DNA of 64,000 nt. Origin: AC-49 sp963766605 (GTDB lineage: Bacteria > Actinomycetota > Thermoleophilia > Solirubrobacterales > Solirubrobacteraceae). The number at the start of each line of letters is the position of its first letter. Position 1 is the stretch's first letter. This document shows, in pieces, positions 58,090-64,000 of this stretch. Where the stretch lies: the NCBI GenBank assembly GCA_963766605.1, contig CAVYAT010000003.1, positions 310,001-374,000 of the forward strand, read 5' to 3'. Made by a program: the position numbers and the translations under genes. The notes below the pieces were generated by a model. It did not search any database and was not told the DNA's origin. It saw only the letters and a list, made by a program, of their open reading frames with translations.

Positions 58090-58914
58090 ATGCGCAGCGG
58101 ACTGACAATCGGCGAGTTCTCCCGGGCCACGCACCTCAGCGTCAAGACGCTGCGCCACTATCACGACGTCGGGCTGCTCGATCCCGAGTCGGTCAACCCC
58201 GGCAACGGCTACCGCTACTACTCCGAGGACCAGGTCGCGACCGCGCATGTGATCCGCCGGCTGCGCGGTCTCGACATGCCGGTCGCCGACGTCAAGGCGC
58301 TGCTCGCGACCGACGAAGCGTCGGCGCGCAACGCGCTCGTCGCCCGTCACCTGGAGCGCCTCGAGGCCGATCTGGCCCGAACCCGCGAGGCGGTCGCCTC
58401 GTTGCGCAACCTCCTCGAGCGCCCCGATACCCCGTTGGCGGTCGAGCACCGGTCGGTTGCCGCCACCCCGGCGATCGCGATCAGCGACACCGTCGACAGC
58501 GATGACCTCCTGATCTGGTGGCGAGGCGCGCTCGGCGAGCTGCACGCAATCGTCGACGGCCAGGGTCTGCACGCCACCGGACCCAGCGGCGGGCTCTACG
58601 CGACCGAGATCTTCGAGCACGATCGCGGCGAGGCGATCGTCTACATCCCCGTCGCGGGGAGGGTCGAGGCCATCGGGCGAGTCCAGCCGCTCGTCGTCCC
58701 CGGCGCGGAGCTCGCGGTCGCAACCCACCACGGCGCGCTGGCGAACATCGACATCACGTACGGGGCGCTCGGCTCCTACGCCAGTCGCCACGAGCTCAGC
58801 ATCGACGCTCCCCTGCGCGAGTCCTACATCCGCGACGCGTTCGACACCCCAGACCAAGACGAGTGGCGGACAGAGATCGGCTGGCCGATCCTGCGCGCCG
58901 ACACCGACCACTGA
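58090..58914 (+). CDS. MerR family regulator with GyrI-like effector domain
   Basis: 274 residues. MerR helix-turn-helix: LTIGEFSRATHLSVKTLRHY near residue 5, then HDVGLLDPESVNPGNGYRYY near 25. A coiled coil follows (residues about 75-125), then a C-terminal GyrI-like/AraC effector-binding domain (AIYTEIFEHD-like GLYATEIFEHDRGEAIVYIP near 185). BmrR-type regulators of this build bind cationic drugs. Divergent from the SnoaL-like/esterase operon, its likely target. Confidence 0.87.
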   Translation: MRSGLTIGEFSRATHLSVKTLRHYHDVGLLDPESVNPGNGYRYYSEDQVATAHVIRRLRGLDMPVADVKALLATDEASARNALVARHLERLEADLARTREAVASLRNLLERPDTPLAVEHRSVAATPAIAISDTVDSDDLLIWWRGALGELHAIVDGQGLHATGPSGGLYATEIFEHDRGEAIVYIPVAGRVEAIGRVQPLVVPGAELAVATHHGALANIDITYGALGSYASRHELSIDAPLRESYIRDAFDTPDQDEWRTEIGWPILRADTDH

Positions 58915-58930
58915 CGCGCCACGGGTTCGC

Positions 58931-59548
58931 TCAGCCCAACCGCTCGCCCGCGAGCCAGCGTCGGCCCCGGTCGTAGAGCGCTTCGACCTCGGGCCCGATC
59001 AGGCCCGGCATATCGCGCTTGACGTCGTAGCCGATTCGGGACTGGAGGTAGGCGAGGTGCCGGTAGCCCTCGGGGAAGGATGCGAGCAGCTGCGGGTCGA
59101 GCCGTAGCGTGGCCGCCGGGTCGACGAGGTCGATCCGGTCGCGCTCGTAGATCGGCTGGCGCAACACCAGCCCCCAGCGGCCGTCGCGCCGTGCGAAGAA
59201 GTCGTAGAAGCGCCCGGTACACACGACGTCGCAGACGACACCATCCACCGTCGCGCGCTGCGAGATCGTCATCTTCGTCTGCGCGACGGCGCGCTCGGCG
59301 GCGACGTCGACCGTACTGCCGCCGAGGAAGTGCAGGATCCGGACGCCGTTCTCGAATCCCTCGCGCGACACGCGAATGAAGTCCTCGTACGGGCCCTGCC
59401 ACCAGGTCGCCATCATCCGGCCGTCGTCGTGCCAGACGGTGCGAAATCTGTCCCAGTCCAGCGCGTCTCTTGCGACCGCCCAGCGCTCCACGAGTTCGCG
59501 GATCGCCTCGCGATCGGTCCGGTGCGCGTCGTCGGCGGCGTCTCCCAT
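58931..59548 (-). CDS. NTF2-like protein, SnoaL_4 type
   Basis: 205 residues from ATG 59548. N-terminal NTF2-like domain (EAIRELVERWAVARDALDWD, FRTVWHDDGRMMATWWQGPY near 40) followed by a C-terminal helical part with YRHLAYLQSRIGYDVKRDMP, PEVEALYDRGRRWLAGE. The SnoaL_4 group includes ring-hydroxylating dioxygenase beta-like and lyase-like proteins. No catalytic residue is certain and the substrate is unknown. Convergent with the MerR gene and not part of its operon. Confidence 0.78.
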   Translation of the reverse strand: MGDAADDAHRTDREAIRELVERWAVARDALDWDRFRTVWHDDGRMMATWWQGPYEDFIRVSREGFENGVRILHFLGGSTVDVAAERAVAQTKMTISQRATVDGVVCDVVCTGRFYDFFARRDGRWGLVLRQPIYERDRIDLVDPAATLRLDPQLLASFPEGYRHLAYLQSRIGYDVKRDMPGLIGPEVEALYDRGRRWLAGERLG

Positions 59549-59631
59549 CGGCCGCCGCAACGTAGTCGCGGCGGGCCGCCGATGTCAACCGGCGATTGGC
59601 GCTCAGCTTCATTCGGGGATGATCGATCGTT

Positions 59632-60768
59632 GTGCGGGTCCTGCTCTCGTGCCGACCGCTGACCGGTCATCTGCATCCGCTGGTGCCGCTCGCCCGGGCC
59701 GCGGAGGCGGCTGGCCACGAGGTGGCCTTCGCGACGGCCGAACCTGCGCTGTCCGATGCGCGGCGGCACGGCTTCACGGCGTTTTCAGCCGGGCCGGGAA
59801 GTGAGGCCCGCGAGGCGTTCGTGAGCAACCTTCCGGATCTCCGCGCACTCACGCCGCAGGAGCATCGCGCGTTGTTCTTCACCCAGCTGTTCGTCGGAGT
59901 CGAACTTGCACCGCGCCTTCGTGACCTCCGCGCGATCATCGAGCGCTGGACTGCCGACGTGATCGTCCACGAGGTTGCCGAGCCAGCTGCGCCGATTGCG
60001 GCCACCGCAGCCGGGCTGCCTTATGTGACGAGCGGCTTCGGGCCGTTGCTGGAGCCCGCGATCGCAGCGCGGGTCGGTGCAGCCGCCGCGCCGCACTGGC
60101 GGGCGGCGGGCCTCCTGGCTCACCCGCGAGGCGGGCTCTACGAGCATCTCTACTTCGACCCCTGCCCCCCGGCTCTACAAATTGACGCGATCCGCGACGT
60201 GCCGGCAGTCCCGGTGCGCGTGACGCCACTGCCCACGGCGCGCCGCGCCGACGCACATCCCGCGACGGTCTATGTCACCTTCGGCACCCTGTGGAACCGT
60301 GACCTCGACGCCTTCCGAGTGGTCCTCGCGGCCCTCTCCGCGCACCCGGTCGACGTCATCGTCACGCTCGGTATCGACGGTGATCCTGGCGCGCTCGGCG
60401 CTCAGCCCGACAACGTCCACGTTCACCGCTTCATCCCCCAGGCCGAGCTGCTTCCGCGCTGCGATGCCGTGATCGCCCATGGCGGCGCCGGGACGACGCT
60501 CGGAGCCCTGGCTCACGGCCTGCCGCTGCTCATGCTGCCCCAGGGCGCCGACCAGCACTACAACGCAGAGCGCGTCGCCGCCGCCGGCGCCGGACTGAGC
60601 CTCGCACCGGCGCAGGCCACGAGCGCCGCCATCGCGAGCGCCATCGACACGCTGCTCGGCGACGCGTCACTTCGCGCTGGGGCACGGCGGGTGGCGGCCG
60701 AGATCGCCGCCATGCCCGGACCGGAGAGCGGCGTCGAACACCTGCAGGCGCTCACCGGCACGACGTGA
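59632..60768 (+). CDS. Family 1 glycosyltransferase (MGT type)
   Basis: 378 residues. GT-B fold: VLLSCRPLTGHLHPLVPLAR at the start (acceptor domain GHxxP), and the donor motif AVIAHGGAGTTLGALAHGLP near residue 280, then LPQGADQHYNAERVAAAGAG near 302, the UDP/TDP-sugar signature of macrolide- and flavonoid-type transferases. Transfers a sugar from a nucleotide donor to a small molecule. GATGAT lies 8 bases before the GTG start. No secondary-metabolite cluster is adjacent, so it may inactivate toxic compounds. Confidence 0.86.
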   Translation: MRVLLSCRPLTGHLHPLVPLARAAEAAGHEVAFATAEPALSDARRHGFTAFSAGPGSEAREAFVSNLPDLRALTPQEHRALFFTQLFVGVELAPRLRDLRAIIERWTADVIVHEVAEPAAPIAATAAGLPYVTSGFGPLLEPAIAARVGAAAAPHWRAAGLLAHPRGGLYEHLYFDPCPPALQIDAIRDVPAVPVRVTPLPTARRADAHPATVYVTFGTLWNRDLDAFRVVLAALSAHPVDVIVTLGIDGDPGALGAQPDNVHVHRFIPQAELLPRCDAVIAHGGAGTTLGALAHGLPLLMLPQGADQHYNAERVAAAGAGLSLAPAQATSAAIASAIDTLLGDASLRAGARRVAAEIAAMPGPESGVEHLQALTGTT

Positions 60769-60823
60769 ACCCGTCGATCGACCCGTACCGCCGTGCTTGA
60801 GCGGTCCGCGGGAACCGACGTCA

Positions 60824-61129
60824 TCAGACGGCGCGAAGCAGCGCGGTGACGACGGCGGCAGTCAGGACGCAGAACACGATCGAGCGTGTGCGCCACATCA
60901 CCACGCCTGCGGCCGCGACCCCGACCGTGTTCGCGCCGACCGCCAGGTGCTTGTCGTCGACGAAGATGTGGGTGGCGACCAACGCCGCGAGCAGCGCCGG
61001 CGCCAGCAGCGGGATGACGCTGTCGGCCCAGGCGGGCAGGGCGCGCCCGCCGAGGGCGACCGGTCCGGCCGCTTTGATCGCGAACGTCACGACCGCGCAG
61101 GCGCCGATCAGCAGCCAGGCGTGGCTCAC
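60824..61129 (-). CDS. azlD: Branched-chain amino acid exporter small subunit
   Basis: 101 residues, three or four membrane segments, AzlD family (WLLIGACAVVTFAIKAAGPV at the start; PLLAPALLAALVATHIFVDD near 45). With AzlC it forms an exporter of leucine and analogues. GTG 61129 overlaps the azlC stop by 4 bases (GTGA). Confidence 0.85.
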   Translation of the reverse strand: MSHAWLLIGACAVVTFAIKAAGPVALGGRALPAWADSVIPLLAPALLAALVATHIFVDDKHLAVGANTVGVAAAGVVMWRTRSIVFCVLTAAVVTALLRAV

Positions 61130-61806
61130 GGCGCCACCGGTTCGCGACGCCAGAGGCCGACCAGCGCGGCGACGCTCGCCACCAGCACCGGCACGCCGAC
61201 GGGGGTGAAGGGCACGAGCGCCACCGCGATCGCCGCACCCAGCACCGCCACGACACGGGCGCGTCGGCTCTGCGCCTCGGCGATCAACAGGGCCAGAAAG
61301 AACGCCGGGAAGATCGCATCCAACCCGAGCCTGTCGGTGTCCCCCAGCAGGCCGCCGACGAGCACGCCAAGCGCCGTGCCGAGACTCCATGTGACGTACT
61401 GGACCGCGGTGGCGCCGAACAGGAAGAAGCGATCGAACGAGCCGTCCTCGCGCAGCGCCATGGCCCACGACGCATCGACAACGGCCTGACCCTGCATCGC
61501 GCGGAACGGTGCCCGACCGGGCAGCGACGGCGCCAGCGCCGCGCCCATCGGCAGAAAGCGCGAGTTCACCATCGCCGCAGCGGCAACGGCGGCGCCGAGG
61601 CTGCCACCGCTGGCGACGATCGAGATCGCCGCGAACTGCGCCGAACCGGCGAAGACGATCATCGACATGACGACGGCCGCGATGCCCGACATGCCGGCTG
61701 CGGTGGCCAGGACGCCGAAGGACATCGACAGGATGCAGCCCGCGATCGCGAACGGGATGCCTGCGCGCAGGCCGAACCGGAAGCGAGCGCGCACCGAGTC
61801 ATCCAT
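61126..61806 (-). CDS. azlC: Branched-chain amino acid exporter large subunit
   Basis: 226 residues from ATG 61806, with GGGGGA just upstream. Seven or so membrane segments; AzlC-family motifs FGLRAGIPFAIAGCILSMSF near residue 10, SMIVFAGSAQFAAISIVASG near 50 and MVNSRFLPMGAALAPSL near 82. Together with azlD encodes export of branched-chain amino acids, which fits the leucine catabolic theme elsewhere in the window. Probably preceded by the O-acetyltransferase gene in the same direction, but not overlapping it. Confidence 0.87.
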   Translation of the reverse strand: MDDSVRARFRFGLRAGIPFAIAGCILSMSFGVLATAAGMSGIAAVVMSMIVFAGSAQFAAISIVASGGSLGAAVAAAAMVNSRFLPMGAALAPSLPGRAPFRAMQGQAVVDASWAMALREDGSFDRFFLFGATAVQYVTWSLGTALGVLVGGLLGDTDRLGLDAIFPAFFLALLIAEAQSRRARVVAVLGAAIAVALVPFTPVGVPVLVASVAALVGLWRREPVAP

Positions 61807-61833
61807 TCCCCCACAGCCTTGCATCACTCGCCG

Positions 61834-62409
61834 TCAGGTTGCCGGGTCGGCGGTCCGGTCGTCGGCGCGTATCGGTCTCAGCACCCGGGCCGGCACGCCG
61901 GCGACCAGCGTTCCAGGCGGGACGTCGCGCGTCACGATCGCGCCGGCCGCGACCACCGAGTCCTCTCCGACCGTCACGCCTTGCAGGACGATGCAACCGG
62001 CACAGAGCCAGACGTTGCGCTCGATGACGATCGGCGCCGCCACGATCTGCCTGCGCCGCTCATGGGGATCGAGCGGGTGGCCGGAGGTGATCAGGCTCAC
62101 CCGAGGGCCGATCAGCACGTCATCGCCGATCTCGATACCGCCGATGTCGTTGAGCGTGCACCCCTGGTTGATGAACACGTTACGCCCGACGCGAATGTCG
62201 AGTCCGTGCTCTGAGTACACGGGCGGGATGAGCGAGAACGTGGCATCGACCGCCGTGCCCGTCAGCTCGCTGAACGCCTCGCGAATCGCATCCGCGTCTG
62301 CGAACGGGATGCGATTGAGCCGCTCGGTCAGCCCGATCGCGCGCTGAATCCTGGCGTAGAGGTCGCGAGACTCGGGGGTGCCACCGTGGATCGAAATCTC
62401 ACCCGCCAT
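61834..62409 (-). CDS. Sugar O-acetyltransferase (hexapeptide repeat, maltose/galactoside type)
   Basis: 191 residues from ATG 62409, 9 bases after GGGAGGAG. N-terminal maltose O-acetyltransferase helix region (RIQRAIGLTERLNRIPFADA), then left-handed beta helix: FINQGCTLNDIGGIEIGDDV near residue 90, LIGPRVSLITSGHPLDPHER near 110 (catalytic His in SGHP), VWLCAGCIVLQGVTVGEDSV near 140 and VVAAGAIVTRDVPPGTLVAG. Acetylates a sugar or related hydroxyl with acetyl-CoA. Substrate unknown. Confidence 0.88.
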   Translation of the reverse strand: MAGEISIHGGTPESRDLYARIQRAIGLTERLNRIPFADADAIREAFSELTGTAVDATFSLIPPVYSEHGLDIRVGRNVFINQGCTLNDIGGIEIGDDVLIGPRVSLITSGHPLDPHERRRQIVAAPIVIERNVWLCAGCIVLQGVTVGEDSVVAAGAIVTRDVPPGTLVAGVPARVLRPIRADDRTADPAT

Positions 62410-62511
62410 CAAAGCCATCTCCTCCCGCGTTCGCCGTGACGACGTGAGGATAGGTGCAGCCCATTTGGGCACCGCACCCCGCGGCCCGGCCCGATGCGGG
62501 ATGCTTCGGCG

Positions 62512-62913
62512 GTGGCGATCCCCACGAGCGGGAACCGGCAGCCGAGTATCTGGGCGAGTGTCGTCAGCGACGACGCGGCCGCGCTGCGCGAGTGGCTGCT
62601 GGCCCTCGGGTTCGTCGAGGACCTGGCCATCCCCGGCGGGAGCGCCGGCGCGTTGCATCACTGCCAGCTCGATTGGCCGCAAGGCGGCCGAATCATGCTT
62701 TCGAGCACCGGTGAGCGCCAGACCCCCTGTCGACCGGGCACGGCCTCGCTGCACGTCGTGACTGCTGACCCGGACGCTGTGTTCGCGCGGGCGACGGCGC
62801 TCGGCGCGGCCGTGATTCACGAGCTGACCGATCAGACGGACTACCCGTCGCGCGACTTCACGGTCGCCGATCCGGACGGCAACCACTGGACGTTCGCGAC
62901 GTTCGCCGGCTAG
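62512..62913 (+). CDS. VOC (glyoxalase/bleomycin-resistance) family protein
   Basis: 133 residues from GTG 62512, chosen for GATGCT 6 bases upstream; ATG 62494 is an alternative. Two beta-alpha-beta-beta-beta modules: IWASVVSDDAAALREWLLAL near the start, and FTVADPDGNHWTFATFAG at the end, the typical second-module signature. Divalent-metal enzymes and drug-binding proteins share this fold; function here is unassigned. Divergent from the O-acetyltransferase. Confidence 0.82.
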   Translation: MAIPTSGNRQPSIWASVVSDDAAALREWLLALGFVEDLAIPGGSAGALHHCQLDWPQGGRIMLSSTGERQTPCRPGTASLHVVTADPDAVFARATALGAAVIHELTDQTDYPSRDFTVADPDGNHWTFATFAG

Positions 62914-62943
62914 AGCCCGTTGCCCGGCCGATCCGCCAGGTCA

Positions 62944-63279
62944 ATGGTGCACTACGCTTCGCGGATCGCTACTCCCGCGACCCTTGTCATGTGGTTCCAG
63001 CTGCGCTCGCCGGAGCTGGCAGAGGACTTTGAACGTCTGATGTTGGGGGATCGGGACGTCGTTCGCGGGTCGCTGGACACGGTGTCGGATTGGCGCCTCA
63101 CGCGGCCGGCTGACGTGCCCGGACAGTCGATCGGTCAAGCCGATTACGTGCTGATCGCAGAGATCGTCGCGGTGGAGCGATGGGAGCATCAGGCGAGCGA
63201 ACTGGCCCAACGCCTGGACGACGACTTGGCGCAACTCGTCTCCAACCGCGGGCTGCTCGTCGTGCGTCCCGTCCTCTGA
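62944..63279 (+). CDS. Uncharacterised small protein
   Basis: 111 residues from ATG 62944. The core (VMWFQLRSPELAEDFERLML, TVSDWRLTRPADVPGQSIGQ, ADYVLIAEIVAVERWEHQAS, LAQLVSNRGLLVVRPVL) alternates strands and helices like a dimeric alpha/beta-barrel (Dabb/EthD-like) protein, without a recognised catalytic residue. Start uncertain: TACGCT at 62953 with 6 bases to an in-frame ATC at 62965 is an alternative, and ATG 62989 another. Function unknown. Confidence 0.65.
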   Translation: MVHYASRIATPATLVMWFQLRSPELAEDFERLMLGDRDVVRGSLDTVSDWRLTRPADVPGQSIGQADYVLIAEIVAVERWEHQASELAQRLDDDLAQLVSNRGLLVVRPVL

Positions 63280-63345
63280 AAGAGGGCGGGTTGGCGCCGA
63301 TCTTGCTCATCTTCATCCGTGCTTGGGAGCCATGCTGGCCCTCTT
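63280..63345 (+). terminator. Possible weak terminator or stem after the small protein gene
   Basis: AAGAGGGC (63280-63287) and GCCCTCTT (63338-63345) are perfect 8-base arms, but 50 bases apart. No T tract. The long loop makes an efficient intrinsic terminator unlikely; the rest of the gap up to the GntR promoter holds nothing recognisable. Confidence 0.25.
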
Positions 63346-63397
63346 AGCCGGCTCGATGTGTTTCGCCCGGAGTTCGCACAGCACGCGGCGGAACGCC

Positions 63398-63453
63398 TTG
63401 ACTTCGGCAGGACCTGTAGTTAGTCTCTTTATCTAGTTAGCTAGGTAAAGAGA
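63398..63453 (+). promoter_or_regulatory. gntR-ABC promoter with 30-bp operator
   Basis: TTGACT (63398-63403), 17-base spacer and TAGTCT (63421-63426) form a near-consensus promoter. Immediately downstream TCTCTTTATCTAG (63424-63436), a 4-base centre and CTAGGTAAAGAGA (63441-63453) form an inverted repeat with one mismatched pair in 13, overlapping the expected transcription start. This fits autoregulation by the YtrA-type GntR it precedes. Confidence 0.75.
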
Positions 63454-63457
63454 TCAC

Positions 63458-63853
63458 ATGATCGAATTTCACGTCGAGACACGGTCAGGCGTACCGACCT
63501 ACCTCCAGATCGTCCAGCAGGTGCGCTGGGCGGTACGGCTCGGCATCCTGCGGCCTGGGGACCAGCTGCCGACCGTCAAGGACGTCGTCGCCGGGCTGGC
63601 CATCAACCCCAACACCGTCCTGAAGGCCTACCGGGAACTCGACCGCGAGGGTGTGACCGAGGGAAGGCGCGGGATCGGGACGTTCGTGCGCAAGCACGTC
63701 AACGCGCTGCCTCAGCACGACATCAAGCAGCTGCGCGTCTCGCTCACGAAATGGGTCGCGCAAGCGCGCGATGCCGGCCTCGAGGACGAGATCATCGGCG
63801 CGCTGTTCGCCGACGTCGTGCGGCCGACCACGATCTCGAGGGTCGCGTCATGA
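63458..63853 (+). CDS. GntR family regulator, YtrA subfamily
   Basis: 131 residues, the short YtrA form. Winged helix: VPTYLQIVQQVRWAVRLGIL near residue 8, LPTVKDVVAGLAINPNTVLK near 35, and YRELDREGVTEGRRGIGTFV near 57, followed by a short helical dimerisation tail. YtrA regulators almost always precede ABC transporter genes that they repress; here its stop overlaps the ABC ATPase ATG (ATGA). A strong palindrome covers the promoter. Confidence 0.9.
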   Translation: MIEFHVETRSGVPTYLQIVQQVRWAVRLGILRPGDQLPTVKDVVAGLAINPNTVLKAYRELDREGVTEGRRGIGTFVRKHVNALPQHDIKQLRVSLTKWVAQARDAGLEDEIIGALFADVVRPTTISRVAS

Positions 63854-64000
63854 GCGAGGTTCCCGTCCTGCGCGCCGAAGGTCTCGGCAAACGCTACGGC
63901 TCGGCCTGGGCGCTGCGCGACTGCTCGCTGGAGATCCCCGCCGGCTCAATCACCGCGCTGCTCGGCCCCAACGGCGCCGGGAAGACGACGCTACTGCAGC
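63850..64000 (+). CDS. ABC transporter ATP-binding protein, 3' end outside the window
   Basis: First 50 codons only. LRAEGLGKRYGSAWALRDCS at the start, then Walker A LLGPNGAGKTTLLQ just before the edge, typical of an ABC-2 type exporter ATPase. Translationally coupled to the YtrA-type regulator. A permease gene is expected downstream, outside the window. Confidence 0.88.
   Translation, partial: MSEVPVLRAEGLGKRYGSAWALRDCSLEIPAGSITALLGPNGAGKTTLLQ

Noticed and set aside
1..64000. CRISPR arrays, insertion sequences, integrases, phage genes
   Set aside because: I saw no regularly spaced repeats, transposase or integrase motifs, or terminal repeats with target duplications.

Overview
The window is GC-rich chromosomal DNA packed with short-gap and overlapping genes. 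G or C fills most third codon positions. The gene content is actinobacterial: many acyl-CoA dehydrogenases, a large fused indolepyruvate-type ferredoxin oxidoreductase, KorAB, a CaiB-type racemase, a RsbA-like MEDS/HATPase protein, DUF2252 and GAP-family proteins. Secreted proteins with SC(x5)CVAVD repeats and a choice-of-anchor-like tail suggest Thermoleophilia (Solirubrobacterales, e.g. Conexibacter/Solirubrobacter-like). That placement is an inference from content; no rRNA gene is present. I saw no tRNA, IS element, CRISPR or phage module.

Layout. 1-5.9 kb: a PLD-like protein cut by the window edge, DUF2252, a GAP-family membrane protein, tesB, and the cysQ-cysC pair of sulfate assimilation. 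5.9-19.4 kb: organic-acid and acyl-CoA catabolism. This holds the indolepyruvate-type oxidoreductase, a divergent FCD/GntR regulator, acyl-CoA dehydrogenases, a TetR regulator, and a leucine-degradation operon (isovaleryl-CoA dehydrogenase, HMG-CoA lyase, methylcrotonyl-CoA carboxylase alpha and beta). The first three genes of that operon carry a dense cluster of single-base frameshifts between about 14.57 and 17.17 kb. 19.4-24.7 kb: M48 peptidase, type-B carboxylesterase, a lactonase-like MBL protein with an M14 peptidase, and an orphan RsbA-like regulator. 24.8-35.3 kb: a cysteine-less thiolase with a DUF35 partner, korA-korB, an alpha/beta hydrolase, an AMACR-like CoA racemase, an acyl-CoA ligase, a secreted protein, and a fluoroacetate-dehalogenase-like hydrolase.

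35.3-46 kb: a two-component locus in which an intact kinase sits beside a degenerate one, MarR with an MFS exporter, a transglutaminase, a seven-repeat secreted protein, GNAT, tautomerase, and LysR divergent from an EamA transporter. 46-64 kb: small regulator/enzyme pairs (TetR-epimerase, TetR-MFS, MerR-NTF2, GntR/YtrA-ABC transporter), DsbA-like, methyltransferase, SDR, a solitary MreB, PaiB-like, an AAA ATPase, glycosyltransferase, azlCD, an O-acetyltransferase and a VOC protein.

The most general signal is regulatory. At 18 start codons a TANNNT hexamer lies exactly 6 or 7 bases upstream, with no Shine-Dalgarno sequence. This is the arrangement expected of leaderless mRNAs, and it lets many starts be placed. 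Several intergenic regions also hold near-perfect palindromes placed over promoters, which probably are the operators of the adjacent regulators. Frames antisense to real genes are long because of the GC content and were left out.
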